64,000 bases of DNA. It comes from Oscillospiraceae bacterium (lineage in GTDB: Bacteria > Bacillota > Clostridia > UMGS1840). Positions 45,215-54,337 of the stretch are shown one piece after another. The position numbers and the translations under genes were made by a program. The notes under the pieces were generated by a model, which ran no database searches, was not told where the DNA came from, and saw only the letters and a program-made list of their open reading frames with translations. Position 1 is the first letter of the stretch. Each line of letters opens with the position of its first letter. The stretch is taken from assembly GCA_015068645.1 (NCBI GenBank), contig SVKD01000012.1, positions 22,189 through 86,188 of the forward strand, written 5' to 3'.

Positions 45215-45490
45215 TTAACGAAAAATACTTTTTAATAAGCTTTCCCGTTTCGGGGAAGAATCCCGATGATAGTTGAAATTGTCAAAATTGCCTTTGGCTA
45301 CGATTTCTCCTGTATCCAGGGACAGTTTTTCCACTTTCAACTCGCTTCCCTTTACCGTGAGGATTCCAAGTTGTGTATCCAGCGTGATTTCTTCTTCATC
45401 AAATGTAAGAATATCAAGTACTCCGGACACAGACAGCTTTTCTCTGTTTTCCAAAATAATATTCTGAATCACATTTTTTTCGGTTGCCAT
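45215..45490 (-). CDS. yabP: Sporulation protein YabP
   Basis: 91 residues. ENREKLSVSGVLDILTFDEEEITLDTQLGILTVKG and DTGEIVAKGNFDNFNY are the YabP/YqfC fold. AGAAAGGA lies eight bases before the ATG at 45490; a further ATG three codons upstream overlaps that site. Its start shares one base with the ykvI stop (TAATG), so it is coupled to that gene. The S4-domain gene yabO that often precedes yabP is absent here. Confidence 0.9.
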   Translation of the reverse strand: MATEKNVIQNIILENREKLSVSGVLDILTFDEEEITLDTQLGILTVKGSELKVEKLSLDTGEIVAKGNFDNFNYHRDSSPKRESLLKSIFR

Positions 45491-46473
45491 TATGAACATC
45501 CTTTCTGTTTTGTTTTTTTAATTTTTTGGTTTTTGAATGCGGTTGATATCACATAAACAATAACCCCGAGGCCTAAATATCCGAAAAAGGGATACAGAGT
45601 TTCAATCAGTGTGGAAAACCCCAGGAAACTGCAACAGAGTAAAGATAAACCTATAAGCAGCGTGTTTTTTCCCTGTGTGACGGCATAAAAACTGTTGACT
45701 GCCGTGGTTAAGATGGATAAATAGAGCATCACGGTGTAAAAAATGTGAAAATGATTGCCCAGATAAGAAACGATACTCAATACAGGAATGGCTGTGTTTT
45801 GGGTAAGGTGGCAGAATCGGAGGAGCAAACATTTTAAGAGAAGACCCACCGTAATCACAAAAAGAAATCCCATGCAGATTCCGATGTAGCCATCTTTTTT
45901 TTCGAGGGTGGAGGAAAGGGCTCCCAAAACAGGTAACACAGATAACAAATTATAGCCCGAATACATCAAAAGATTGACACTTTGAGATTGGGATGCCGCA
46001 AACATCCCTACGGGAGAGAACAACCCTGCCAAAGAGATTGCGCTCATACAGATCAGAAGAATCGGCGTTGCAATCAGATTAAACAGGTACACATTGGAAA
46101 CGCCAAAGGACACAATTCCGATTGTGATGGCGAAGGTAACCACAGTCCCCCAAAAAAAGGGGAGAGAGACACTTTCCCGCAATGCTTCTCCGCCACAAGC
46201 CAGCATCACGGTATAGGATGCTGCCGAGAACAAAAGAAACAGCATTTTGATGACTTGGCAAACGAAAAAGCTTGATTTTGGGATTTTGGAATCTTTTTGT
46301 TTGGCAAAATATAACAAACTGACAAGAGCCATTATGATTAAAGAAATCAGTAAGTACCAAAGGGATATGTTATCATTTTTGAAAAATAAAATCAGTTCTT
46401 TTCCCGTGGCGAATCCTGCACCGATGACGGTTCCTGCCACGGTCAAAGCCGGTTTTAGCTGTTTTGATTGCAT
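45490..46473 (-). CDS. YkvI-family membrane transporter
   Basis: 327 residues from ATG 46473 (AAGAAAGGAAC upstream). The open frame continues far upstream, but that part is AT-rich and implausible. Begins MQSKQLKPALTVAGTVIGAGFATGKELILFF, with the glycine-rich first helix of the APC/NSS-like YkvI family, and has about ten membrane segments. Substrate unknown. It heads the yabP-yabQ-divIC operon, which suggests, without proof, a role during sporulation. Confidence 0.75.
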   Translation of the reverse strand: MQSKQLKPALTVAGTVIGAGFATGKELILFFKNDNISLWYLLISLIIMALVSLLYFAKQKDSKIPKSSFFVCQVIKMLFLLFSAASYTVMLACGGEALRESVSLPFFWGTVVTFAITIGIVSFGVSNVYLFNLIATPILLICMSAISLAGLFSPVGMFAASQSQSVNLLMYSGYNLLSVLPVLGALSSTLEKKDGYIGICMGFLFVITVGLLLKCLLLRFCHLTQNTAIPVLSIVSYLGNHFHIFYTVMLYLSILTTAVNSFYAVTQGKNTLLIGLSLLCCSFLGFSTLIETLYPFFGYLGLGVIVYVISTAFKNQKIKKTKQKGCS

Positions 46474-46547
46474 AAAAGTTCCTTTCTTTCGCAGGGAAAG
46501 GGATTTTGTTTGTTTTAAATATATTTTGGAAAAAATCAAATTATGAC

Positions 46548-46575
46548 TTGATTTTTTGAAAAAATGTGCTATAAT
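46548..46575 (+). promoter_or_regulatory. Promoter of the DUF1858 gene
   Basis: TTGATT (46548-46553), 16-base spacer, perfect TATAAT (46570-46575) with TGC before it. Confidence 0.75.
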
Positions 46576-46623
46576 GAGTATAATAAAATCCGATTGAAAA
46601 TCAGAATAAAAGGAGAAATAAAA

Positions 46624-46845
46624 ATGCAGAAAATTACCAAAGATATGATTATTGCAGATGTGCTGAAAGTGGATGTGGAACTGGCTCCCTTCTTCTTCTC
46701 TATCGGAATGCATTGTTTAGGTTGCCCTTCCGCAGCAGGAGAAACCATTGAGGAAGCGTGTATGGTCCACAACACCGATTGTGATGCATTGATTGAAAAA
46801 ATGAATAACTTTTTGGAAATTAAAGCAAACAGCCAGAATCAGTAA
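46624..46845 (+). CDS. DUF1858 domain protein
   Basis: 73 residues. MQKITKDMIIADVLKVDVELAPFFFSIGMHCLGCPSAAGETIEEAC is the DUF1858 pattern with a CLGCP (CxxC) motif; the family is annotated as hybrid-cluster-associated or disulphide-redox proteins, with no proven reaction. AAAGGAG before the ATG at 46624. A single-gene transcript between a strong promoter and a hairpin. Confidence 0.85.
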   Translation: MQKITKDMIIADVLKVDVELAPFFFSIGMHCLGCPSAAGETIEEACMVHNTDCDALIEKMNNFLEIKANSQNQ

Positions 46846-46862
46846 TTTGCCAATCAAATATC

Positions 46863-46905
46863 AAAAAAGTTGCCTAACGAAATTCCTTCGTTAGGCATTT
46901 CAACT
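46863..46905 (+). terminator. Likely terminator after the DUF1858 gene
   Basis: TGCCTAACGAA and TTCGTTAGGCA form an 11-pair stem after AAAAAAGT. The T-tract is short (ATTTCAACT), so termination may be incomplete. Confidence 0.65.
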
Positions 46906-46969
46906 GAATAGAACGAAAAAAGAAAGGGCTTTTTCCTGCTGAATGGGAAGAAGCAGCGGTGATATAATA

Positions 46970-47242
46970 ATGAGCGAACCTTTGCTTTATAAAGGCAAAA
47001 TGATTGCCAGAAAAGATAACATTATCTATTACGGAAATCCGGAAGATAATTATGTAATTATGATGAATATTACCGAGTCTACCCCTGTTGGCGGTTATGA
47101 CATTACCTCTAAGGTAACTGTGTCTTTACAGACCAATACCGGCGGGAAAGAAAAAATCATCAAAAAAGTGGAACGAGAAGGAATGTTTAAGGCTTTGGAT
47201 ATTGCCGAATACTGGTTGGCAGAAGCTTTAGAGGAGGAATAA
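46970..47242 (+). CDS. Small protein of unknown function
   Basis: 90 residues, soluble. MSEPLLYKGKMIARKDNIIYYGNPEDNYVIMMNI, then SLQTNTGGKEKIIKKVEREGMFKALDIAEYWLAEALEE: a beta-rich N half and a C-terminal helix. I do not recognise the family, though the compact layout looks like a conserved Clostridial protein. GGTGAT lies eight bases before the ATG at 46970; an ATG at 46943 is in frame but badly spaced. Precedes the WecA-type gene by 38 bases, perhaps one transcript. Confidence 0.6.
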   Translation: MSEPLLYKGKMIARKDNIIYYGNPEDNYVIMMNITESTPVGGYDITSKVTVSLQTNTGGKEKIIKKVEREGMFKALDIAEYWLAEALEEE

Positions 47243-47280
47243 AGCTTTTCGGTTTTTACTAAAATCGGGGAGAAAGAATT

Positions 47281-48402
47281 ATGATGGATAACGGAGTTTT
47301 TATTCTATTTACCCTTGCGGTTTCATTCCTGTTTTCCTTTGCGGCAGTGCCTTTGGTTCGTGTTCTCGCCTTCAAATTAAAGGCGGTGGACGTGCCCAGG
47401 GATAATCGCCGTATGCACACCAAACCCATTCCCAGAATGGGTGGGCTTGCCATTTTCCTTGGATTTATTGTGGCTTATATGTGCTTTGTGGGAACGGTGG
47501 ATAAAAAAGCTGTTGGGATTTTAATCGGTGCAACCATTTTGGTTGTGCTGGGGATTTTAGATGACCGAAAGCCACTTTCGGCACTGGTGAAACTTGTGGT
47601 GCAGCTCGCTTGTGCCATTATCCCTGTGATGATGGGGCTTAGAATTGATTTTATTTCCCGCATCAATCTGTTTTCCAATGAAGCAAATCATGTGTTGGGT
47701 GTGTTGGCTGTTCCTGTTACCGTAGTTTGGATTGTTGGGGTAACCAATGCGTTGAACTTAATTGACGGTCTGGACGGCTTAGCCGGCGGTATTACCACCA
47801 TTTCTGCATTCTCTTTAATGTTTGTTTCTTTTGTGTTCGGGCGGATTGATTGTGCGATTGCCATGGCGGCGATTGCCGGTGCTACTTTGGGCTTTTTACC
47901 CTATAACTTAAACCCTGCAAAAATTTTTATGGGAGATACAGGGGCGTTGTTTTTAGGATATATGCTTGCAACCCTTTCGGTAGACGGTTTCTTTAAAAGT
48001 TATGCAGCAGTTACCTTTATTATCCCCTTGGTAGTTATGGGACTTCCTTTGTTTGATACCAGCTTTGCAATTTTTCGCCGTATTTTAAAACGGGAGCCGA
48101 TTATGCAGCCGGACCGTAGCCATTTGCATCATCGTTTGATTGATGCAGGTTTTAACCAGCGTCAGGCAGTTGGTATTTTATGCACGGTAAGCGGACTTCT
48201 TTCTTTAACGGCAGTTGTGTTGATTACCGCAGGGCTAAAGCGTACGTTGCTGATGTTAGGTGTATCAGTGGTGTATTGCATTGGCTGTATCATTTATGTA
48301 AAAAATAAAAATTATGAACAAAAGTTTTTACAGGAACTGTCAAAAACAGAAGGCTACCATGCACCTATTGAAGAGACTCGAGACGGCACTTCTGAAAAGT
48401 AA
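47281..48402 (+). CDS. Undecaprenyl-phosphate GlcNAc-1-phosphate transferase (WecA/TagO family)
   Basis: 373 residues with about ten membrane helices. Family motifs: DVPRDNRRMHTKPIPRMGG, LDDRKPLSALVKL, NALNLIDGLDGLAGG (Mg-binding Asp pair), FMGDTGALFLGYML and QPDRSHLHHRLIDAG. It starts synthesis of wall teichoic acid or another wall polysaccharide by putting GlcNAc-1-P on undecaprenyl phosphate. Followed by UDP-GlcNAc 2-epimerase, which fits wall-polymer synthesis. GGGGAGAAAG before the ATG. Confidence 0.88.
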   Translation: MMDNGVFILFTLAVSFLFSFAAVPLVRVLAFKLKAVDVPRDNRRMHTKPIPRMGGLAIFLGFIVAYMCFVGTVDKKAVGILIGATILVVLGILDDRKPLSALVKLVVQLACAIIPVMMGLRIDFISRINLFSNEANHVLGVLAVPVTVVWIVGVTNALNLIDGLDGLAGGITTISAFSLMFVSFVFGRIDCAIAMAAIAGATLGFLPYNLNPAKIFMGDTGALFLGYMLATLSVDGFFKSYAAVTFIIPLVVMGLPLFDTSFAIFRRILKREPIMQPDRSHLHHRLIDAGFNQRQAVGILCTVSGLLSLTAVVLITAGLKRTLLMLGVSVVYCIGCIIYVKNKNYEQKFLQELSKTEGYHAPIEETRDGTSEK

Positions 48403-48415
48403 AGAGGGTTGTATT

Positions 48416-49570
48416 ATGAATAAGTTAAAAGTTATGACGGTATTTGGTACCCGTCCTGAAGCAATCAAAATGGCTCCTCTTGTAAAAGAATTAGAGCAGA
48501 GAGAAGAAATCGAGTCCATCGTAGCGGTTACTGCACAGCATCGTCAGATGTTGGATCAGGTTTTAGAAATTTTTGATATTAAGCCCGATTACGATCTGGA
48601 TATTATGAAAGAACGCCAGACATTAGTGGATATCACCTCCAATGTGTTAAAAGGTTTGTATGAGGTAATCGGAGAAGCAAAACCGGATATCGTGTTGGTT
48701 CACGGCGATACTACCACCACCTTTGCAGGTGCACTGGCAGCGTTTTATCAGCAGACAGCAGTAGGCCATATTGAAGCAGGACTTCGTACATACGATAAAT
48801 ATTCTCCCTTCCCGGAAGAAATGAACCGAGTGCTGACCGGTTCTTTAACAGAGCTTCATTTTTCACCCACGGTGCAGAATAAAGCGAACCTTTTAAAAGA
48901 AGGAAAAGACGAATCCAAAATCTTCATCACCGGTAACACTGTAATTGATGCATTAAAAACCACTGTAAGAAAAGATTATGAATTTGCTGATGAAACCTTA
49001 AAATCCTTGGATTTCTCCAAGAAAATCATCGTGGTGACTGCTCACAGACGTGAAAATCTTGGCGAACCTCTGCAGAATATCTGCCGTGCTATCAAGCGGT
49101 TGGCGGAAGAATTCAAAGACGAGGTGCAGGTAGTATATCCTGTTCACTTAAATCCTGCAGTAAGAGAAGTTGCATTCTCGGTGCTTGGTGATTTGGACAA
49201 TGTGCATCTGATTGACCCTGTGGATGTTTGTGAACTGCATAACTTAATGGATCGTGCCTATATGATTATGACTGATTCCGGCGGTTTGCAGGAAGAAGCG
49301 CCATCTCTCGGAAAACCCGTGTTGGTGCTCCGTAATGAAACCGAACGTCCTGAAGCAGTGGTGGCAGGAACCGTAAAAATTGCAGGGATTCACGAAGAAG
49401 ATATCTATTCTATGGGAAAAACCTTGTTAACAGATACCGAAGAATACAACAAGATGGCGCATGCCGTAAATCCCTATGGTGACGGTCTTGCTTCCAAACG
49501 AAGTGTGGATGCAATCTTGTATCACTTTGGAAGAACCACCGAACGTCCCGCAGATTTAGTTACAAAATAA
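48416..49570 (+). CDS. wecB: UDP-N-acetylglucosamine 2-epimerase (non-hydrolysing)
   Basis: 384 residues. MTVFGTRPEAIKMAPLVKEL, VTAQHRQMLDQVL, VLVHGDTTTTFAGALAAFY, GHIEAGLRTYDKYSPFPEEMNR, TAHRRENLGEPL and DSGGLQEEAPSLGKPVLVLRNETERPE, all typical. It interconverts UDP-GlcNAc and UDP-ManNAc for wall polymers (also called mnaA). AAAGAGGG precedes the ATG at 48416. The longer upstream frame overlaps the transferase gene and is not family-like. Confidence 0.95.
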   Translation: MNKLKVMTVFGTRPEAIKMAPLVKELEQREEIESIVAVTAQHRQMLDQVLEIFDIKPDYDLDIMKERQTLVDITSNVLKGLYEVIGEAKPDIVLVHGDTTTTFAGALAAFYQQTAVGHIEAGLRTYDKYSPFPEEMNRVLTGSLTELHFSPTVQNKANLLKEGKDESKIFITGNTVIDALKTTVRKDYEFADETLKSLDFSKKIIVVTAHRRENLGEPLQNICRAIKRLAEEFKDEVQVVYPVHLNPAVREVAFSVLGDLDNVHLIDPVDVCELHNLMDRAYMIMTDSGGLQEEAPSLGKPVLVLRNETERPEAVVAGTVKIAGIHEEDIYSMGKTLLTDTEEYNKMAHAVNPYGDGLASKRSVDAILYHFGRTTERPADLVTK

Positions 49571-49578
49571 ATGTATCC

Positions 49579-49620
49579 AAAAAAAGCGATTGTAGATGAC
49601 TACAATCGCTTTTTGTTTTT
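49579..49620. terminator. Bidirectional terminator
   Basis: AAAAAAAGCGATTGTAG ATGA CTACAATCGCTTTTTGTTTTT ends wecB (+) and, read in reverse, the alarmone synthetase gene (-). Confidence 0.9.
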
Positions 49621-49621
49621 G

Positions 49622-50317
49622 TTATGATTCTTCAGGGTGGGAGAGGGCCTGCAGACGTTCGTTGATGTCCTGCATATGCAGGTCGGTTTTTGCAATCACA
49701 TCAGCACAGGCTTTTAATTCTGCAATCAGTTCCTCTGCATCGGGCATATCTTTTTTGTATTTCATGCCGTGCTCCAAGCTGGCCCAAAAATCCATAGCAA
49801 TGGTACGAAACTGCACTTCCACCTTCACAGCTTGCTTTCTGTCTGCAAAAAAGACAGGGATTTCCACAATCATATGATAACTGCGGTAACCATTTGGTTT
49901 GGGATTTTTGATGTAGTCTTTCACTTCCAGCACAATAACGTCGTCTTGGCGGGTAAACATTTCCGCAACCTTGTAAATATCGTCCACAAAGGAACAGATG
50001 ACCCGAACTCCTGCCACATCGTTTAAGTTTTCCATCACAGAGGAAACGGAAAGCTCTAAGTTTCTTCGCTTCAGCTTTTCTAAAATACTTTGGGGTTTCT
50101 TCACTCTGGATTTAATCATTTCAATGGGGTTTCGGTTGTTGCGATAGGAAAGGTCATCGTTTAAAATTTCAAACTTGGTGCGGATTTCTCGGATAGCGCA
50201 TTGATACATCATCAGCATATCCGAGAATTTTTTTGTATTTTGAAAGAATGCGTCTAATTGTTCCAAAGACAGGGAGGAATCCTGCCCTAAAAAATATTTT
50301 TGCAATTCATTTTCCAT
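49622..50317 (-). CDS. relQ: Small alarmone synthetase (RelQ/YjbM-like)
   Basis: 231 residues, only the RelA/SpoT synthetase domain. IKSRVKKPQSILEKL, the catalytic region LNDVAGVRVICSFVDDIYKVAEM, PKPNGYRSYHMIVEIP and VEVQFRTIAMDFWASLEHGMKYK. It makes (p)ppGpp from ATP and GTP or GDP. There is no hydrolase (HD) domain and no regulatory tail, so activity is set by expression and oligomerisation. Gene directly downstream of the ABC exporter pair, 11 bases away, probably co-transcribed. Confidence 0.92.
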   Translation of the reverse strand: MENELQKYFLGQDSSLSLEQLDAFFQNTKKFSDMLMMYQCAIREIRTKFEILNDDLSYRNNRNPIEMIKSRVKKPQSILEKLKRRNLELSVSSVMENLNDVAGVRVICSFVDDIYKVAEMFTRQDDVIVLEVKDYIKNPKPNGYRSYHMIVEIPVFFADRKQAVKVEVQFRTIAMDFWASLEHGMKYKKDMPDAEELIAELKACADVIAKTDLHMQDINERLQALSHPEES

Positions 50318-50328
50318 TTCTTTGTTCC

Positions 50329-52248
50329 TTAATCCAATTCTACCGAGCCGGTGTAGAGTTGGTAGTATTTTCCTTTTTCTTCCAACAGTTTTTCGTGGCT
50401 CCCCCGTTCAATGATTCTGCCGTGGTCTAACACCATAATTACATCGGAATTCTGAATGGTGGAAAGACGGTGGGCAATCACAAACACGGTTCTGCCGTGC
50501 ATTAAGCTGTCCATCCCTTTTTGCACAATGGCTTCGGTACGGGTATCAATCGAAGAAGTTGCTTCGTCTAAAATCATAACCGGCGGATCTAATACTGCTG
50601 CTCTTGCAATGGCAATCAACTGACGTTGCCCCTGAGATAAGCTTTCTCCGTTGTTGGTTAAGGGAGTGTCGTAACCTTGCGGCAGACGGGAGATGAATCC
50701 ATGAGCATTTGCCAGTTTTGCCGCCGCAATAATTTCTTCATCGGTGGCATCCGGTTTTCCGTAGCGGATGTTTTCTTTCACGGTGCCGGTGAACAGATTG
50801 GTATCCTGAAGCACCATTCCCAACGAACGGCGCAAATCACTTTTTTTGATTTTATTGATGTTGATGCCGTCATAACGGACCTTGCCGTCTGCTAAATCAT
50901 AGAAACGGTTGATTAAATTGGTGATGGTGGTTTTGCCTGCACCTGTTGCCCCCACAAATGCAATTTTTTCGCCCGGATTGGCATAGAGAGACACATTGTG
51001 CAGCACAATTTTTTCTTCGGTGTAACCGAAGTCCACATCGTCAAACACCACTTCCCCTTTTAATTCGGTGTAAGTGAGCGTGCCGTCAGAATGAGGATGT
51101 TTCCAAGCCCATAAACCGGTACGTTTTTCAGATTCCGTCAGCACACCATTTTCGTATTTTGCATTGACTAAAGTAACATAGCCGTTGTCATCTTCGACCT
51201 TTTCATCCAACAGTTCAAAAATACGTTTGGCGCCTGCCAATGCCATCACCACCATATTGATTTGTTGAGAAATCTGAGAGATAGGCATATTGAAGCTTTT
51301 GGAAAGTTGCAGGAAGGTGGCAATGTTTCCTAAGGTTAAACCGCCAAATCCCATAATTGCCATACCGCCACCCAAAATAGCGAGTAATGCGTATTGCAGA
51401 TGTCCTAAGTTATTGTTGATGGGACCAAGCACATTGGCAAACTTGTGGGCGTTGGTGGCGTTTTCGCAAAGTTCTTCGTTTCGTTTGTCAAATTCTTCTT
51501 TGGTTTCGTCTTCGTGGCAGAACACTTTGATAACCTTCTGTCCGTGAATCATTTCTTCCACAAATCCGTTCACACTGCCGAGTGCCTGTTGTTGTTTACC
51601 AAAATACTTGCCACTGTTTTTGGCAACTGCACCTGTCACTTTTAAAATCACGCCCACAAAGAGCAGGGTGAATACAGTCAAGTATATATTGGTGACAATC
51701 ATTGCACATAAAACAGAAATAATGGTTACCAAGGATGAGAACATCTGAGGCAAACTCTGAGAAATCATCTGTCTTAAGGTATCGGTATCGTTGGTGTAGT
51801 GACTCATCACGTCCCCGTGGGCGTGGGTATCGAAATATTTGATGGGGAGTTTCTGCATATGGGAGAACATATCATTACGGATATCCCGAAGCACTCCCTG
51901 CGCAATTTTTGCCATCATACGGTTAAACATTAAAGTGGAGAAAATACCCACGGCATAAATCACAATCATCACGCCGATGGCTTGGATGAGTCCTGTAAAA
52001 ACAGGGTTTGCCATTTTGGTTAAAGGAGTGATATAATCATCAATTAAAATTCCCAAAAACATGGCGCTGGAAACGTTGGCAACCGTGCTTAAAATGATTA
52101 AAATCACTACCAGAAAGAAGGAAAATTTGTAATCCTTAAAAATGTAACCCAACAACCGCTTGATGGTCTTTTTATCAGGCTTCTTCTGCGGAGCAAAGCG
52201 AGCAGGGTCAAATTTGGGAGGTACTCTGTTTTGGTTATTTTGTGCCAT
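50329..52248 (-). CDS. ABC exporter half-transporter, catalytic subunit
   Basis: 639 residues. Six membrane helices (about 50-330) and an ATP-binding domain with Walker A GATGAGKTT, signature LSQGQRQL and Walker B VMILDEATSSID, keeping the catalytic Glu. AAAGGAGG precedes the ATG at 52248. Its start overlaps the end of the partner gene by 14 bases, so the two are made together as a heterodimer of the BmrCD/LmrCD/TM287-288 type. Likely exports drugs or lipids; substrate unknown. Confidence 0.9.
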   Translation of the reverse strand: MAQNNQNRVPPKFDPARFAPQKKPDKKTIKRLLGYIFKDYKFSFFLVVILIILSTVANVSSAMFLGILIDDYITPLTKMANPVFTGLIQAIGVMIVIYAVGIFSTLMFNRMMAKIAQGVLRDIRNDMFSHMQKLPIKYFDTHAHGDVMSHYTNDTDTLRQMISQSLPQMFSSLVTIISVLCAMIVTNIYLTVFTLLFVGVILKVTGAVAKNSGKYFGKQQQALGSVNGFVEEMIHGQKVIKVFCHEDETKEEFDKRNEELCENATNAHKFANVLGPINNNLGHLQYALLAILGGGMAIMGFGGLTLGNIATFLQLSKSFNMPISQISQQINMVVMALAGAKRIFELLDEKVEDDNGYVTLVNAKYENGVLTESEKRTGLWAWKHPHSDGTLTYTELKGEVVFDDVDFGYTEEKIVLHNVSLYANPGEKIAFVGATGAGKTTITNLINRFYDLADGKVRYDGININKIKKSDLRRSLGMVLQDTNLFTGTVKENIRYGKPDATDEEIIAAAKLANAHGFISRLPQGYDTPLTNNGESLSQGQRQLIAIARAAVLDPPVMILDEATSSIDTRTEAIVQKGMDSLMHGRTVFVIAHRLSTIQNSDVIMVLDHGRIIERGSHEKLLEEKGKYYQLYTGSVELD

Positions 52249-53986
52249 CAGAAATTCCTCCTTTCGTTTGGGATTCATACACATCACGGTATATTTCGTT
52301 GGTTTGGAGCAGTTCTTCGTGGGTTCCGATACCGGCAATTTTGCCGTCATCCATCACGATGATTTTATCGGCTTCCATAATGGAGGAAACGCGCTGTGCA
52401 ATAATAATTTTAGTAGTATCGGGAATTTCTTCCAAAAATGCTTTTCTGATTAAAGCATCAGTGTGGGTATCCACCGCACTGGTAGAGTCATCCAAAATCA
52501 GGATTTTCGGTTTCTTTAAGAGCGCTCTTGCAATACATAAACGCTGTTTCTGTCCGCCGGATACATTGGCACCGCCTTGTTCAATGAAAGTTTCGTAACC
52601 GTCAGGGAATTCTTGGATAAAGCCGTCTGCCTGAGCAAGTTGGCAAGCGTGAATCATTTCCTCATCGGTGGCATTTTCGTTACCCCAACGCAAGTTTTCT
52701 TTGATGGTACCTGAGAACAGCACATTTTTTTGCAATACCATAGCCACTTCATTACGTAAGGTATCTAAATCATAGTCTTTTACGTTGATGCCACCTACCA
52801 GAAGTTCTCCTGATGTTACATCATACAAACGGGGCACTAACTGTACCAATGTGGTTTTGGCACTACCTGTTCCGCCTAAAATACCAACTGTTTCTCCGGA
52901 TTGAATGGTCAGGTCTACATCGGTAAGACAAAGCTTTTGGCAATCGCCTGCATAACTGAAGTTGACATTTTTAAACACAATTTCGCCATTTGCAACTGTA
53001 AAAACAGGATGTTCGGGATTTTTAATATCTGCGGTTTCATTTAACAGCTCGGTGGTTCGTTCTGCAGCGGTGCGTGAAATGGTAACCATTACAAAAATCA
53101 TGGAAACCATCATTAAGCTACCTAAAATCTGCATCACATAGGTCATCACGCTCATCAGTTCCCCGGTGGTCATAGCGTTTTGCACAATCAGATTGGCACC
53201 AACCCAGGAAATAAAGAGCATACAGCCATACATACAAAATTGCATCAGTGGTGCATTCCAGGCAAGCAGACGTTCTGCACGAACAAAATCTGTGTGAATT
53301 GCGTTGGAAACTTCGCCGAATTTTTCTTCTTCATGATTTTCACGGACAAAAGCTTTTACCACTCGAACACCACGTAGGTTTTCCTGTACCACATTGTTTA
53401 ATTTGTCGTAGGTTTTAAATACCCGTTTGAAAATGGGGTGTGCGTGAGTCATAATGAAGTAAAGACCAATCCCCAACACGGGAACTGCGGCTAAGAAAAT
53501 CATCGCCAGTTCTGCTTTCACGGTAAATGCCATCACAAGAGAAAAAATCAGCATCATGGGTGCACGCACTGCAATTCTGATAATCATTTGATAGGCATTC
53601 TGCAGATGGGTCACGTCAGTGGTTAAGCGGGTTACAATCCCGGAAGTGGAGAATTTATCAATATTGGAGAACGAAAAATTCTGTACATTATGAAACATAT
53701 CTTTTCGTAAATTTTTAGCAAAGCCTGCGGAAGCGGTTGCAGCATGTTTTCCCGCCAGCACCCCTGTCCAAAGAGACAGCGCACATAGCACAATCAAAAT
53801 GATTCCCACAATCACAATGTAGCGAAAATCACCTTGTCCGTCATTTCCGTTGATACCTAAGTCCACCAGTTTTGCCATTAAAAAGGGAATCAGCACTTCT
53901 AAAAGCACTTCCATTGTGACAAACACCGGTGCCAAAATGGATGGCTTTTTATATTCTCTCACACATCCTAACAGTTTCTTAATCAT
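52235..53986 (-). CDS. ABC exporter half-transporter, degenerate-site subunit
   Basis: 583 residues. Six membrane helices and an ATP-binding domain with GGTGSAKTT, signature VSGGQKQR and Walker B ILILDDSTSAVD, where Asp stands in place of the catalytic Glu. This is the usual asymmetric partner in heterodimeric exporters. AAGGAGC before the ATG at 53986; the longer frame upstream runs through the promoter and is not real. First gene of the transcript exporter-exporter-relQ. Confidence 0.9.
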   Translation of the reverse strand: MIKKLLGCVREYKKPSILAPVFVTMEVLLEVLIPFLMAKLVDLGINGNDGQGDFRYIVIVGIILIVLCALSLWTGVLAGKHAATASAGFAKNLRKDMFHNVQNFSFSNIDKFSTSGIVTRLTTDVTHLQNAYQMIIRIAVRAPMMLIFSLVMAFTVKAELAMIFLAAVPVLGIGLYFIMTHAHPIFKRVFKTYDKLNNVVQENLRGVRVVKAFVRENHEEEKFGEVSNAIHTDFVRAERLLAWNAPLMQFCMYGCMLFISWVGANLIVQNAMTTGELMSVMTYVMQILGSLMMVSMIFVMVTISRTAAERTTELLNETADIKNPEHPVFTVANGEIVFKNVNFSYAGDCQKLCLTDVDLTIQSGETVGILGGTGSAKTTLVQLVPRLYDVTSGELLVGGINVKDYDLDTLRNEVAMVLQKNVLFSGTIKENLRWGNENATDEEMIHACQLAQADGFIQEFPDGYETFIEQGGANVSGGQKQRLCIARALLKKPKILILDDSTSAVDTHTDALIRKAFLEEIPDTTKIIIAQRVSSIMEADKIIVMDDGKIAGIGTHEELLQTNEIYRDVYESQTKGGISDGTK

Positions 53987-54050
53987 AATTGCTCCTTCTC
54001 TCTGTAAGGGTTTTATATTTGTAAGGGATACCCCGTAAATTCTACCTTTC

Positions 54051-54079
54051 ATTATACTATTATTACTATCATTTGTCAA
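54051..54079 (-). promoter_or_regulatory. Promoter of the ABC exporter operon
   Basis: On the - strand a perfect TTGACA (54074-54079), 17-base spacer, perfect TATAAT (54051-54056). No regulator gene of the MarR or TetR type adjoins it. Confidence 0.88.
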
Positions 54080-54086
54080 TGAATTC

Positions 54087-54262
54087 TCTGTGAACAATTG
54101 TTCTTTTTGCTTTGCCGACAAAGAAAAAGAACCAAAAAGAAATCGCCGCCTCGTATTTTTGCATTCTCGAATATCCGTCTTCCGGCAACCTTGTGCAATT
54201 GCAAAAATAATGGCGGATTTTTTAGGTTCGTCATTCGGTAAGGGGAAGAAGATGAGTGCACC
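54087..54262. other. Intergenic stretch with no gene seen
   Basis: Between the divergent ABC and pth promoters. An AAAGAAAAAGAACC purine run and GC-rich patches are present, but no plausible protein, RNA fold or known element. It may be a decayed repeat. Confidence 0.5.
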
Positions 54263-54291
54263 TTGACTTTTTCCTTTTTTTATTATATAAT
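54263..54291 (+). promoter_or_regulatory. Promoter of pth-mfd
   Basis: TTGACT (54263-54268), 17-base spacer, perfect TATAAT (54286-54291). Confidence 0.85.
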
Positions 54292-54337
54292 AACTTAGTT
54301 AAGAGAATTTTTCAGAAAAACATACGGAGAAGATAAT

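Noticed and set aside
54076..54261. 61-codon open frame on the - strand between the ABC and pth promoters
   Set aside because: Low-complexity composition, crosses the -35 region of the ABC promoter, and has no ribosome site or family pattern.
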